Below are positions 11,152-22,670 of a stretch of DNA of 64,000 nucleotides, piece by piece. Position 1 is the stretch's first letter. Each line of letters begins with the position of its first letter. The notes under the pieces were generated by a model. The model searched no databases. It saw nothing but the letters and a program-made list of their open reading frames with translations, and was not told the origin of the DNA. This DNA is from Agelas oroides (lineage: Eukaryota > Porifera > Demospongiae > Agelasida > Agelasidae), in NCBI GenBank assembly GCA_949130485.1, contig OX422183.1:21173934-21237933 (forward strand). Direction: 5' to 3'. The translations under genes were made by a program, and so were the position numbers.

Positions 11152-11911
11152 TACCGTAGTGTCCCGCTAATACGCCCCCTTCGAAAATACGCCCCCCCCC
11201 CCCTCTTTTCCGCCAAAGTTCCTGCACAGGGTAGTTTGACTCGTTATAAGGCCCCCGGTGAGCGTCTTCTGGAACATCAAAACTACACGTGCTTACTATA
11301 CGTTGCAAGTGCGTTCAGTAAGACTATAGTAGTCAGTGAATCTCATGTAAGTTTTGTGGCTTTTAGAAAAGCCAGTTAGATGTTCCAAGTTTTAAGCTGC
11401 TAGTTTAGCAAACAGGTTTATCAGTCTGTCAAGGTGTTTTTGTACACGCACGGAACCACGAGTCCTTTCCCATCAACTTCAGAACGTCTTCTGTCACCAT
11501 TGACGATGCAAGTCATCTCGCTGCCACTCTTGTGCAAGAAATACCAGCAGACTCTGGAAATTTCCCGTGATACATGACCGACAGTGTTGCCGTTCTTGAG
11601 GACAGCTACAGCGAAGTCGTCGTGAATGTTATTGACCTCGCGTTGAACTGGCAGCTCTTCTCCGATGTAGGGAGACCACGCAGCTTTGTAAACGTGATGT
11701 CCGCGAACAGTACTCTCGATCCTGAAAGTCGTCGCCATAGTTAGTTGGAAGTGTCCTAATTGCGTACATAGCACTTGCGTAAAATCTTTTGGGGGGGGGG
11801 GGGGCTTATAGTCGAGACTAATTGCATCCTCGAATATAAGCCCCCCCCCCCCCACTTTAGGCGGGATGTAGTGTACAAAATGGGGGGGCGTATTAACGGG
11901 ACACTACGGTA
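11152..11911. mobile_element. TA-flanked inverted-repeat element carrying a HIRAN gene
   Basis: Ends are CCGTAGTGTCCCGCTAATAC at the left and its near-exact complement GTATTAACGGGACACTACGG at the right, flanked by TA on both sides, the signature of Tc1/mariner/pogo-type insertion. Total length is about 760 bp. Beside the ends lie poly-C and poly-G tracts, and 11788-11856 forms an inner hairpin (GGGGGCTTATAGTCGAG against CTCGAATATAAGCCCCC). It encodes no transposase. It lies in an intron or between receptor terminal exons and holds the HIRAN frame 11421-11738. Confidence 0.8.
11421..11738 (-). CDS. small HIRAN-domain protein
   Basis: The 105-residue product starting MATTFRIES is nearly all one HIRAN-type domain: ESTVRGHHVYKAAWSPYIGE, LPVQREVNNIHDDFAVAVLK, GNTVGHVSREISRVCWYF, SEMTCIVNGDRRR and GLVVPCVYKN. 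HIRAN domains bind DNA ends in helicases such as HLTF and also occur alone in transposon-associated invertebrate proteins. I chose the internal Met at 11738 because the in-frame upstream extension is translated from a poly-G tract. The product ends soon after the domain; there is no helicase or nuclease part in frame. It lies wholly between the inverted repeats of the surrounding element, so it is probably cargo or a remnant of a larger autonomous element (inference). Confidence 0.75.
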   Translation of the reverse strand: MATTFRIESTVRGHHVYKAAWSPYIGEELPVQREVNNIHDDFAVAVLKNGNTVGHVSREISRVCWYFLHKSGSEMTCIVNGDRRRSEVDGKGLVVPCVYKNTLTD

Positions 11912-13125
11912 TGTACAACAAAATATTGAAGGCACAACTAAAAAAAAGTGAGATGATAGCAAAATAGCCTGCATGTCTACTCTAGTCAAGATTGATATTG
12001 CTTGCTGGTTGCATGCTAACACACAAATATGCTCAAGATGAGACTCATTACAAAACTTACTCTAAGCACTGGCATTGACATCAGCTTAAGCAGATACCAT
12101 GGCCATGAAATTGGATTTGAAATGATTCTGGAATACTACACTTACAAGAGTGAATGATATGGATGAGGGAGAATGGAAAAGAACAATAGTGGAGTCCTTG
12201 TTGGAATTCCAGAATTCTGTACCAATTCTACCACTTGGCAAAATCAAGCTTGCATGCATACATTTGCATAACATCTAGGTCTGCTTTTTGTCCAGGAAGA
12301 TGTGGTTCATTGATTGGTTATGCATGTATCTAACCAGCCAATAAGAACTCAGTATAACAGACTTCCAATTATAGAGACATCAGGAATTATTTTGAAATGA
12401 AATTGATGCAGAATTGTGGAATTAAGTGGAATGGAACGGAATTATGTCGACTTGACATAGAATGGGAAAGTTGCTTGGAATTATTGTGAATTGAATCCCA
12501 GTTATATATAAGGATTTGAATTGGAATGTGACCTAGTGTGAGTTGAATAGGAATCAAATTTAGGCTTTAGCTGAATAGACTCAATTCTAATGCCCTGGCA
12601 GAAACTGTAATAATAAATAATATTATAGTAACTGTTTGTTATGTCCCTTGTAACTCCACCCATGGAGTTAGAAACCATGCTACAAAGCACTCTGATGATC
12701 CCCTCTGACATTGAAGCTTTTCACCTAGAAGCTGGATGGATGTTGAGTCCTGTTGCAGATATACTAGAAAACAAAACGAATGTTGTGCCAAGAACTTGAA
12801 AGAGACACTGCAATGATCAACAAGTTCATTCAGTATGCAGCTGCATGTACCACAATACACTTACTGAGCTACCACATTGTCCATTGTCCAACTATCTGGT
12901 CAAGAAAAGTTGCAATTTGCCGACTGGCCATCATCTTTGGGGAACTGTGAAAATTCTTATGGTCGTTCTACACTAAATTCGGGTAATCCTCAGATCGACT
13001 TCTATTAGAAAAATTAATGTAGCTTGTCAACACATGTACACTACAAATGCACAAATAAAACACTATTATTTATAATGAGAGTAGAATTGAAGGTGCTGGA
13101 TTTACAAATATAGCATGGACATGTA
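11912..13125. other. inter-exon DNA, no confirmed exon
   Basis: Probably intron or 3' flank of the receptor. 12260-12310 shares CATCTAGGTCTG and CCAGGAAGATGT blocks with about 45680-45715, a dispersed repeat. On the minus strand around 12948-12868 an acceptor-like TTTTCACAG precedes a frame reading NCNFS, then a TGA, then PDSWTMDNVVAQ and a splice-donor-like GTAAG. This may be a dead exon; I do not call it. Confidence 0.4.
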
Positions 13126-13262
13126 CTACGTGAACACATTTTGGAGAAGCTTACATAACTTCTTGTAGAAAATAACCACGATCCCAACGATAATGATTAT
13201 ACCAGACACCACTGCAAGAGTACCAATCACGATTAGAGCAATGTGCCACAATTTCGAGTTGC
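13126..13262 (-). CDS. receptor terminal exon 1: TM helix plus very short tail
   Basis: It follows the acceptor ACTTCCAG (ending at 13263) and starts in phase 1 like terminal exons 2 and 3. It encodes GNSKLWH, a hydrophobic helix (IALIVIGTLAVVSGIIIIVG and following IVVIF) and the basic tail YKKLCKLLQNVFT before a stop at 13126-13128; 44 residues plus the split codon. There is no ATG, as expected for an internal-start exon. It is the nearest TM exon to the Sushi-like exon at 15813 and joins it in frame. The tail is about a dozen residues, so this isoform would have little signalling capacity of its own (inference). Confidence 0.7.
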
Positions 13263-15812
13263 CTGGAAGTGGAATTGTACAGTAACAAAACTTTTAAAAC
13301 TCCAGTCATGTAACCAAAAACACTCATGTATTAAGTAGATGTATGTAACCACACTCCACCCATAAATGTGGCAAAAAGGAAAGCTTGCGTTTGCTTTTGA
13401 TCATATTTAAGGGAGCTATACCTGCTAATATGCCCCATGTTTTCTACACAATAGTTTGTAAGCTTAAAGTTGACAGGAGGTTTTCAATTGCTTCTCAATT
13501 AGGTATACACCGTCACAGAACTGCTCACTTAACACAAAGTTGACAATATTCAATTTGCTATTATCTTGAGGAACAGCAACATAATCACAGAAAATCTCAA
13601 AGTCTGCAGGGGCATAGCAGTCAGTATGTGAGTGGTCCAAAATGGTGTCAGAAGCAATGACCACACTGTTAAAAAACTGTTGTTACCTTAACACCAAATG
13701 TTGTGTAAGTGCTATGTTCCTAAAGTGACACCATGTGGAGGTGCTAATAACCCAGCCCCTTGTGTTGTTATCACCACACTTACTGTACTTGTTGTTTTGA
13801 CTAGCAAAGTGTAATTGTAGCACTCACAGTAAGCTACATTGTCACATGTAGTGTATATGTGTTAGAGGGCCAATACACTCAGCTGTCTAATCTGGGCTTC
13901 CCTGTCTCCCTTATAATGGAGTTGCAGCAAGGTGACTTTTGCCTAGACAACACTAAGTGGTCGTCTTGCCTCTCTGAAGCAGGCTTTCTGGTGTCCTTCT
14001 TCTGGCCCGTTGTCTAGCCAACTCAACGTCGTCAGGAGAAGGAGAAGAAAACCAAGAGCCAACCCCGAATCTGGGAACTTTACTGCTACTACTACTACTA
14101 CTGTGACTAACTAACAATGTAAAAGTCCTCCTGTTCCTTCATTTTCATGGGCAAGCATACCAGCATCTCTTCAACCTGTTCTAACTGATCATCAGTGCCC
14201 AACCATCTAGATCTTCCTTTGGGTCCTGTTGTTCTCGGAGCCATTTCTGATGGTGAAGTTGCTTTGCATTTTCCCAGCTCCCAATTAAGATCCCCCCTCA
14301 GATTCTCCACAGAGACTACTATCTCAGATTCTCCACTGAGCAACAGCCCAGCACAACCTACCCTGCCTCCTCCCAGCTCCCAAAATTCTCTGCAACTATA
14401 GATTCTGATTTCAGTGAGAGTTCTGATTGAATTTGAGATCAGGGAATATGAACCTGTTGTGAAATACACTACTGATAGTCAAGCTGGCTGGACACCTAAA
14501 AATCACTTTTCAAGTAGGAGTGATGAGTATGATGTGAAATTCTTGAGGCGATGAAAACAGACCAGAATATACAACCTTAAAAAGGAAGGTTGCTTGGTAT
14601 GGCCCTCTCTCAGAGCATCTAATTACCACTTCAGGTTGGAGAGCTAGCATTCAATCTGGATCCACCTTAATTATTCTCAATACCAATTGTACCTCAAACC
14701 CATTCTAGAACTTGTATAGTATAATGACTTAGTGTTCACTTCCGATTATTTCATTTGTATGTATTTGATGTATGAGGTAAACCCTATAGCTAGCATGTAG
14801 CTACCTCTTATTAGCCACTGGCTACTGGGTCCTCCTGTAGCATTGCTACAAATTATTATAGACAAAAAAATTGCATCCATATATTTCTAAGCAAGTCTGC
14901 ACGTGAAGTGGAAATTAGATGCTCTGAGACAGGACCATACCAAGCCACACTACCAAACAAAGGTTGACAAGGTGTAGGAGGATGGTTAGTACGTCAAAGA
15001 GCAAAGGTTGCCACAGCTTCACAACCACAGCAATGGTATTAGACAAAGTCATATCATGCAAGCTTAACACACTGTTTTTCTCCATTTCTGCCAAACAAGC
15101 ATGCAGGGAAGGATGAGTCAAGTATTCCCACTTGCTATCATTTCAGTAGTGCATGGATATGACAAAATATTGGTATGGAGACTGCAGGCCTGCCAGACAT
15201 TGTGCTATGCTTGTAAGTCTGCATGTTATTACTTCCTATAGAATGGATGCATTGTGATAACTAATTTTATTGTGACAGGAGCCAATCGATGTTAAAAGGA
15301 AATGATTGGTAGTTCTGTGTGTTTACGTGTTCAGAAGAAAGTTAAAAAAAACACTTCAAAATATGTTCACTAAGCTAACTCAAAGTCTCTTCTAAAAGGT
15401 AGCTACAACACTAGCAAAAATTAACTGTGCACTCTATGCATACAAAGCATGCATAGTTGAGATAAGGTGCTCATCATTGGATGTTAAAACAAGTGGAAAT
15501 TGCAATGTAATTGGTGAGTGTCTACTGGATGTGTAAGCAATGCACATAAATTATGTGCACTATAGAGCTTATACAAGCTATGCTATGAAATATTGCAAAC
15601 TGATGCTTTAAATTTGTAGTAAACACAAATGCTTCAAAGAGGAATGTATTTCAGTTTGGATTTTTCAATCAGAGTAGAGATGATAGAGAAAATTTGGGTA
15701 TGCACAAACTATCAGTGCTTCCTGATTTCACTTAACATACATCACTACAATGCACGCAAAAGCTGCTTCCAGAACTAAAAACAGTAACTGATACATGTTA
15801 ATCACAACATAC
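13263..15812. other. probable receptor intron
   Basis: It lies between the Sushi-like exon and the nearest TM exon. A run of (CTA)n is at 14083-14101. Open frames at 14107-14469 (minus) and 14195-14401 (plus) overlap on opposite strands; the minus frame has a hydrophilic stretch beginning MAPRTTGPKGRSRWLG, and 13990-14100 has a related polar frame with ELARQRARRRTPES. This could be a decayed transposase N-terminus but has no diagnostic motif. Nothing else recognised. Confidence 0.45.
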
Positions 15813-16112
15813 CACATATGATGGGACTTCCAGACCATATTCCATCACTTTGGCAGACCCTCGCAGCAGTGGTGGTTGTATTTGGTGCATACCCATTACT
15901 CTCATCACAGGCAAAACAAGCACTGGAACCAGCAGTGATTCCAGTATAATAAGCCACTGTAACTGTGTTGAGTTGAGTGTTCACCAGTGCAACACTTCCA
16001 ACACTTCCAATATCACAACTTCCATACTGAATAACATCATCTAGTAAATTAATATCAGTCAGGAATGTTGAACCAGTAGCTGGTAGGTTCCAAAGCTCCA
16101 TCAGGATACAGC
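15813..16112 (-). CDS. receptor exon: Sushi/CCP-like domain
   Basis: Internal exon of exactly 300 bp, acceptor TTCACAG ending at 16113 and donor GTATGT at 15812-15807, phase 1 at both ends. It encodes about 100 extracellular residues with six cysteines. The C-terminal part, ACFACDESNGYAPN, ARVCQSDGIWSGSPIIC, follows the Sushi pattern in which a conserved Trp sits between the last two cysteines. The N-terminal part (CILMELWNLPATGSTFLTD, then GSCDIGSV) may be the first half of the same module. It is the last ectodomain exon before the TM exons and its terminal G completes a codon with any of the three. Sushi modules mediate protein binding in adhesion and immune receptors; the ligand here is unknown. 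Confidence 0.75.
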
Positions 16113-16196
16113 CTGTGAATTGAGGAGTCTCGGTAAACGTGCAAGTTTTGGCAACAATGCTACAAGCTATGCATTTCTCTCATAACATGCACATAC

Positions 16197-16505
16197 TATA
16201 TTCTGGTGTTGTGAAGGTCCCTTGCACTATCACGGTCACATCTCCACTAACTGCTGACACAGTGTAGTAGTACACAGTTGAGGAGTTCAGTCGTTCCCTC
16301 AGTAACACACTGACAGTGTCCCCTGCTGTACCAGTCTCAGTGGACTCAGCAGAGTATGGCAGGTTCATGTAGGTTGGGTCAGTCCCATACTGGACTGTAT
16401 AGCGAGCAGAGCCAATGAACCCAGACAGAAATGTGCAGTTAATTGTTGCATCACTAGGTGAGCTCACGCCCATTATTTTTCCAGTTAGGAGGATGTTGAT
16501 CATGG
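16197..16505 (-). CDS. receptor exon: FN3-like domain
   Basis: Exon of 309 bp with acceptor CCATGCAG ending at 16506 and donor GTATGT at 16196-16191, phase 1 at both ends. The roughly 103 residues include INCTFLSGFIGSARYTVQYG, DPTYMNLPYSAESTETGT, GDTVSVLLRERLNSSTVYYY and VSAVSGDVTVIVQGTFTTPE, a beta-sandwich pattern close to fibronectin type III: YTVQYG in the C strand and STVYYYTVSA in the F strand. An 84-bp intron separates it from the Sushi-like exon, so the two are almost certainly joined. The domain is extracellular and likely a structural or ligand-binding module. Confidence 0.75.
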
Positions 16506-17832
16506 CTGCATGGTGAAACAAAAGTATCTCAGTGCAGTTAAGGCTGGCTCGGTTTTTTAGAACGAGTTTGTACAAGTGGTGAATCTGGCGCACACTTCTA
16601 CATGCACCTCTGTGTTTATCTAATTGCCTAACTCCTTGATCCTATTACATTTGCGTTATTGTAGAAGCCTTGGGTGTGGTTGTGTTTACAAGCTAGCTTG
16701 TGCAAACTAGGCTTTGTAACTTACCAGTGTAAGCTGTGGTTTCACCACAGCTAGCCTCAGTGAGTGTATCATGTGTAAGTCTAAATGCCTGGAGCACAGT
16801 AGAAATGATTCCATGCATGTAGCAGTAATTTCAGTGCTACTATCTATGCTATCCTATAGAAGTGTCTGACAACCTGAAGATCACAGAGCTGACCTTATAC
16901 CTTCACACTCGGCTTGCTCTGGCACAGGATTTCCAACAGTAGACCTCGAGGCTCACTAATAGTGCACTATTGGCATGCCTGTATTCATAATTAAATTCAT
17001 ACATAAGCTGCACAAAGCTGGCTATTGGTGAACTATATAACTTTGTGCCATTTTGTGGAAGGTAGAATAAGGCTGTTTGGGGCTGAAATTTTCGACAATT
17101 TCTCTGCAGCAATGGTTGTACTAGAGCCCGGGTGCAAACAGTGCATACATACAAAGTACCATCCACACCAAACGGCTTTTACTTAGTTCATGAAAGATGC
17201 TATACCCAGTTTCCAGTCATATTTGTGTTGTTCAGATGGTATATAAACTTTCCAAATTGCTGTAATTTACTTGGTGTTCACCATCCAGATTTTGAGAAAT
17301 AGCTCAAGTATTGTGCATTAATTATTGTTTTATTTACAATGGGCAGACCATTACCATGGAAATAGAGAATTTGTGGTTAATCTTTGAAGTACAAAATAAT
17401 ACATTTACTAGACCCCAAGAAATAGCTGTTAGTAATCAGAATGGATTCAAACCACCATGCATGTAGACTTCTTGAACTAGAAACAAAAGTTAAGCCTGTC
17501 TTAACTGCACTGAGATATAAATTCCTATCTCTGACTAACTACTCCACTGTCATAATTCTTAGTAGCAAGTTCACACAAATACACAGCACTTGTAGGCACT
17601 TGCCTATCACAAAACTATAGTGGACATTCCCATTTACACAAGAAATAATTTAAATCATGATAGGTCTGTCATCATGGAATACTAGAATGCTAGCTACTGG
17701 TAGCTATTTATCTGAGCTTGAATGCTTTAGTTTGCTTATGCTACAGACCACAAATAGTTGATCTTTATTTTGCTGCTGTCAAGTTACTCATTTGTAATAC
17801 AACATGCTGATCTTACAAAGTTATTAGCTCAC
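16506..17832. other. probable receptor intron
   Basis: AT-rich with no in-frame, splice-bounded exon recognised. An open frame at 16903-17166 (minus) lacks domain features. 17300-17760 is simple-composition intron-like DNA. Confidence 0.5.
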
Positions 17833-18070
17833 TGATGGTTTGTGCAGTACAAGTTCGTGCAGCTCCCACTCCCACCACATTCTCAGCAGCCACTGACACA
17901 CTGTCATAGCTTGAGGGAAGATTTGAGGATGGCTCAAAGATGTAGCTACACCTCCCAGCTGTGCACTCAGCAATGTTCACATTCTCAGTAGCCACAACAG
18001 ACCCAGTCTGGAAACTGATCTGGTACTGTGTAATGTTTCCAACTACACCTGGACATGGGTTCACTGGGTC
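17833..18070 (-). CDS. receptor exon: C-terminal part of an FN3 domain
   Basis: It encodes DPVNPCPGVVGNITQYQISF, GSVVATENVNIAECTAGRCS, IFEPSSNLPSSYDSVSVAAE and VVGVGAARTCTAQT: the latter strands of an FN3 domain, with four cysteines. The donor is GTGAGC at 17832-17827 in phase 1. Two acceptors are possible: CCTCCAG ending at 18071 (phase 0 start at GAC) or CCCAG ending at 18064 (phase 1, exon 17833-18063, 231 bp, symmetric like its neighbours). The first half of the domain was not found, so an upstream exon is missing, lost or unrecognised. A decayed relative lies at 18985-19166. Confidence 0.7.
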
Positions 18071-18984
18071 CTGGAGGGAGTCATAAAAAACAGGTCCTAA
18101 TACTTAAATTTTTGTGTTCCCTTCAAGTTCCACACACATGCTTATGACAGCAGCTAAAATTTATAGCCACTAACAAGATCTCAGCTTGATAAATGGAAGC
18201 TAGGGTGCTACTGGAAGTAAGGTTTGCCATTCTCCATGGGCTAAGTTGCTCCATCTCTGTCCATTTGAGTACACTATGTATAACCTTGAAGTTGTACTGC
18301 ATTGTCTGCAGGGCCACAAACCATATGATGAATTGAAACATAGTTATTGTAAACATTTGCAGTTATGAGATCACTGGCTTTGCTGGGCTTATCAATTGTT
18401 CCCAATCCTAGCATTGTTTTTTCTTCAGTTGATGTTGACACGTTAACGATGTTATTGTATGTTGGGCCTGCTTCAGAATGGTTCTTGTGGTACCATGTGT
18501 ATAGCTGTGTATCAGTCTTAGGTTCAACAGAAAGAGACAGTGCTTAAAACTTTAATACTGCTACGAGCTATGATACGAGTCAGAAAATCAGTGAATAATC
18601 TCCCTACTAAGATAGTATTGTAACTTGCAATCCTGTTAACCGGTATTAACATGCTAAAGTACAATTTCCTCCCCACTCACATCAATCCCCATTAACATTC
18701 CACATTCAAAAAAAATATAGGGTTTGCCATTCAAATGCAAACTAATAGTGCTGTCTACCTGTACATCCAATGATGCACTACAATCAGCAGATGTGTTGGC
18801 TGGATGTTACAGTCACAGATAGTTGTTAGTGTTGTTTGTCGTTTTTTTTTTGGACTCTAGATACAACATTTTTGGCAGCTAATACATCAAATGAGATGTG
18901 TGGGATGTCTATGAAGTAAAAGTTCATTGGTGTAGTCAAAGCACATGTATCCCTATCAGGCACACTTTTTAAGTGTTATAGCCT

Positions 18985-19166
18985 AGTATTGAACCGACAT
19001 TGCCATTCAGGAGATTTGAGGCTGGCCTATAGGTGTACTCACAAATCCCAACTATGCACTCAGTAGGACTCCCGGTGTTGGCCATTCGAACGGCCAGTAA
19101 CTGCTGGCTTCTGGCTTTGAACGTAGCTGTGGTGCATGGATTGCTGCATATCACGGGGAAGGTGCA
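18985..19166 (-). pseudogene. decayed FN3 exon, paralogue of 17833-18070
   Basis: Minus-strand reading SNPCTTATFKARSQQLLAVR, MANTGSPTECIVGICEYTYR, PASNLLNGNVGSI aligns with NPCPGVVGNITQYQISF...AECTAGRCSYIFEPSSNLPS of the neighbouring exon. The three key features (NPC, the two cysteines of ECIVGIC, and Y.PASNL) are kept, but the downstream SVSVAAENVVG strand is replaced by a short unrelated end and a stop, and there is no donor. It looks like a dead duplicate exon. Around 18650-18800 the same strand has another open stretch without a clear match. Confidence 0.6.
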
Positions 19167-21018
19167 TGGTTGTTTCGTCCTTGTGAAATAACAGTAGCAT
19201 GTGGATTTGCGTGTGCTTGCTTCACACTTGCAAACTAGCCAAGCCAGTACTGCAGGGCACCCAGGCGTGCACAATTTAATGCCAGAAGCACAGAATGAAA
19301 AATAAACTGTACACTGTACACACCTTCCCCATGGTAGCTACGCAGCAGATCCGTGTTAATTGGCTATGTTCACACACGCAAAACGACCACGCCCATTCCT
19401 GGTGTGTGGCTAGGCAAAGTTTCCGGAGTAATTCGCTAAGAAAATGTGGCATAGTATACGGAAATACTTTCATATTTATGCCAATTGCCGACCTACTGAC
19501 AGCATTTCATTGTTCAGAAAATCTGTTAAACAACTAATTTAATTGGAATGGCCTTACCTACCTTCCTTCTCTGCTGGTAGAGGAACTATTTGTACTACAC
19601 TGCGTGGGTGGATTAAAGGCACCACCCCACTGAGTTTATACACTGCAAACCACAAGGAGTACTTACAAGTACCAATTAGGGTAATTAGATGCCATCGTGT
19701 CCAATTAAGGACAGTTAGAAGGCAGTGAAGCCATGTTTAGTACAAGCTAGGTATATATACCTCGGCAGATATTTTAGAAGCCTCGGCTGTGCCTCGGCTT
19801 TTAATTGAATAACTGCCTCGTGTATATCCTGTAACCACTGCTAGCCTGTAATACATCTACAATTGGCCAGGAAATTGAAGGTTGACTACAAACATCACAT
19901 TTGACTTACTGATACAGAATCCCAGGTACAGTCAATATGCATAAGCCTTCCTGTTGACTTGTACAATAGGATGATGTTACAGCTGCTAGAAACCACAGGG
20001 ACTGTAAGAGCACATTAATATTATGTGAGATGGGAGTAATAAAGTAATATAAGTGCAATATAGAATCAAAGAAACAGTAAATTTACATGTTATATGAGGC
20101 AAGTGAAAGGCCGGCTGATTGAATTGAACACCTAGCTTGAGCTGCCAGTGCTCTCAGGCTGTCACTGTGCTACAACAACTGGACAACCACAAGCCCTCAC
20201 AATCCTCTATATGTATTGCCAGTATACATATAGATCGAGGGTTGTGATCTCTTCTTTATTTCTAATGTGAGGCAAGATGTTCTAAGCCCACAGTGAAGTT
20301 TGTAATGTTTGGCTGCAGACAGTTGTGATGAAGTGCTTTATTAACTACATTAGGCCACGCAAAGTTATATATCATGTCACTGGTCCTACAAGTCACTTGA
20401 AAATGATCAGGCAACCATGTTTTTATTTTTATTTCTTATGTTTCGAGGCTAATCACACCCCATGTGGAAAGAAATCGGTGACTTGAATACAGGTGGACAA
20501 ACCAGTTTGTCCTGTCTATATGGCGACTTGAATGCAGGTGGACAAAGTAGCTTGTTCTGTCTACTTACAAATTATTAAGGACCTTGTGTGGAATCCTAGC
20601 TATACAATAGAAAAATCGTGAAACAGGGAATCAAATACAGTTGAACAGCTGGTGTGTGTGTGTGGCTATAACTACATTTGGGAACAGCATATCGGATCTT
20701 AGGTGCACAATCCAGCTCTTATCAAAAAGGATAGCCATTGCATGTAGAGTACGTACGTGATGTGGAAAAAAAACGTGACCTTAAAGGTGGACAACCCAGC
20801 TTGTCCTGTCCATAAACAAATCATTAAGCTAACCCACTACATAGCATTAAACTAATCCAATAGCTACACATAGTGTGAAAGCCTAACTAGGCTAGGGCAA
20901 AAGTGGAAGAAATCGTGCATAATTCAGCTCCTAATAATAAACATAGCCATTGCATGTAGAGTGAAGTAAAGCTAACTTGACTTGCCATATTGTATCTACA
21001 CTGTATGTGTAAGTATCG
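19167..21018. other. intron with dispersed repeats
   Basis: 19780-19850 matches about 53008-53075 (TAATTGAATAACTGC, GTGTATATCC, CTAGCCTGT). 20421-20580 resembles 34420-34500 (GAGGCTAATCACACCCCA, GGAAAGAAAWCGGTGACT) and 20780-20960 resembles 34755-34930 (AGCTTGTCCT, TCATTAAGCTAAC, AGGGCAAAAGTGGAA). No exon recognised on either strand. Confidence 0.55.
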
Positions 21019-21490
21019 TAAACTCTGGTTAATAAGTGAATGCACTTATAAGTGTAAAGTGCAAGCAAATCTGCACCTAATAGAGGATATGCGCTACATA
21101 AGGGATGCAATGAAAATCACACCCTACAGGCGGGCATGAGTACACAGTAGATCGTTAGACGCGTTTGCCTGGCAATTATCAGTGTAAAATCAGAAGGCTC
21201 CATCCTCAGTCCTCAAAGAGACCGTGATTTGCAGCCATTGTAGATTGAAGGATGTGGCTTGTGACTTTATGTTAGCCAGAAGTGTAGCTCTTCTTTCTTT
21301 GACTTCAGGATGACCATCAAGTTTGCTGCATGTTCTTGATGCCATGGTTTTCACTTGATCTCTTGCCGCTATTGTGTACTCTATTTAATGCACATGCACT
21401 AATTAAATGATGCCATGTACCAGGAAGGAAGCATGTGCCTAATAAACAATATGCGCCTAACAGCAAGGTGCACTTAATAACCAGAGTTTA
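21019..21490. mobile_element. TA-bounded MITE
   Basis: Left end TAAACTCTGGTTAATAAGTG is mirrored by CACTTAATAACCAGAGTTTA at the right, giving about 20-bp inverted repeats with TA at the outer edge: Tc1/mariner-type. Length is 472 bp. A minus-strand frame of about 50 codons inside (MASRTCSKLDGHPEVKERRA onward) is polar and might be a trace of a transposase, but has no DDE residues. 21491-22079 is unremarkable. Confidence 0.75.
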
Positions 21491-22079
21491 CCAATTTCTA
21501 TACACTATATATGGCTGCAGTGCAGGCCCCGTTTAGTGTTGACCAGCTGGGCAGAAGATGGCCACACTGCTATTGTGCATATTTATGTGAGACGTCGGTC
21601 AGTGTTGTAGAGAAGTGCCATTGCCATCAAAAGTACTGTGGATTCACGGGATGTGCTGTAGTGCAGCAAGCCAGTCGCTAAGCGCACAGTTCACTAAAGT
21701 ATCAAAGTGACTTGTACCTCAGCGTGTCTGTGCTGTATCTGTAGTCTGCTACCATAAAGTTGTAGCTTTTGTCAACAATGTACCTACCTTAGCCTTTATA
21801 CGTACAAGGCCCCAGAGATGAAGTTTGTGTGGTCACTGAAGTGTCAACATTTTAGATCGTAACTCAGGTTAGCAGTGATTTTAAAAAGTGCATATTCTCA
21901 TTTTTAGCAAATGTAAGTACCTTCATGCTAAGATAGGTAGTTTGGGCACTGTAAAATCCTGTGTCACCATAGGTCCCATTTTGTGATGGCAAATGTTTGG
22001 CCCTACATAGTCTCCGTGGATTACCTCTCAGGCTTAGTACTTTAACCAAAGATACTTCAACGACAACTATATATCCAGC

Positions 22080-22670
22080 TGTGGTGTCAAACTTCAGTAA
22101 GTCCTCTCAGGCTTGGAAAGAAAGCTGGACATACATGTGCACTTTTCTCAACATTCATTACTACCTTAGTCTCATGAAAGAGCGCACATGGGTGGAGCAC
22201 CTTACAAGTCCGTCAAAGAGGGGGGGTGGGCATTCAATCGAGTGTTCCCATATTAGAGCGCCTATTTCATGTTTACAGCGGCTTGATACCCTCGGAGCAA
22301 ATAATTGGACAAACAGCAATGTACAACGGAGCCACCAGTGACTTCGAAGTCAAGGCCTGACGCCATACAACACTCTCAACGGCACTATGTCACCATGAGC
22401 TACAGCGCACCACAATAGTTATGTCTGTCTACGCAAGGGCTGCCTTGTAATAACCTTCAATGAAGTTTCTTACTGCAGATAAAAAATTATGCATGGCGCT
22501 TGTGGGTATGCTTCTCAAACTACACAAGTATACTGCAATAGCCACGCGAAGCTCGCTCCAGGTTGGGCACTTATTCCAGTAAACTTTGACCCTATACAGG
22601 GAATTGAGCCAAAAGTAGGGGGTGGGCGCTCTTTCACGAGACTATGGTACATTCTTTTTTTTTCCACTTG
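22080..22670 (+). repeat. segment homologous to 52060-52810
   Basis: Shared ordered blocks: GTCYGYCAAAGAG, AATTGGACAAAYAG, ATGTACAAYGGAGCCAC, AGTGACTTCGAAG, then CTTCTCAAACTACAC and GGGTGGGCGCTCTTTCACGA. The partner at 52 kb carries a multicopper-oxidase exon between the second and third groups; this copy lacks it. No intact exon is visible here. 22671-22883 has nothing recognised. Confidence 0.6.

Noticed and set aside
12860-12950. Minus-strand NCNFS...PDSWTMDNVVAQ as a MAM- or reelin-like exon
   Set aside because: An in-frame TGA splits it and the domain match is too short.
14107-14469. 120-codon minus frame with a polar MAPRTTGPKGRSRW start
   Set aside because: No diagnostic transposase or host domain and an overlapping antisense frame; kept only as a remark in the intron entry.
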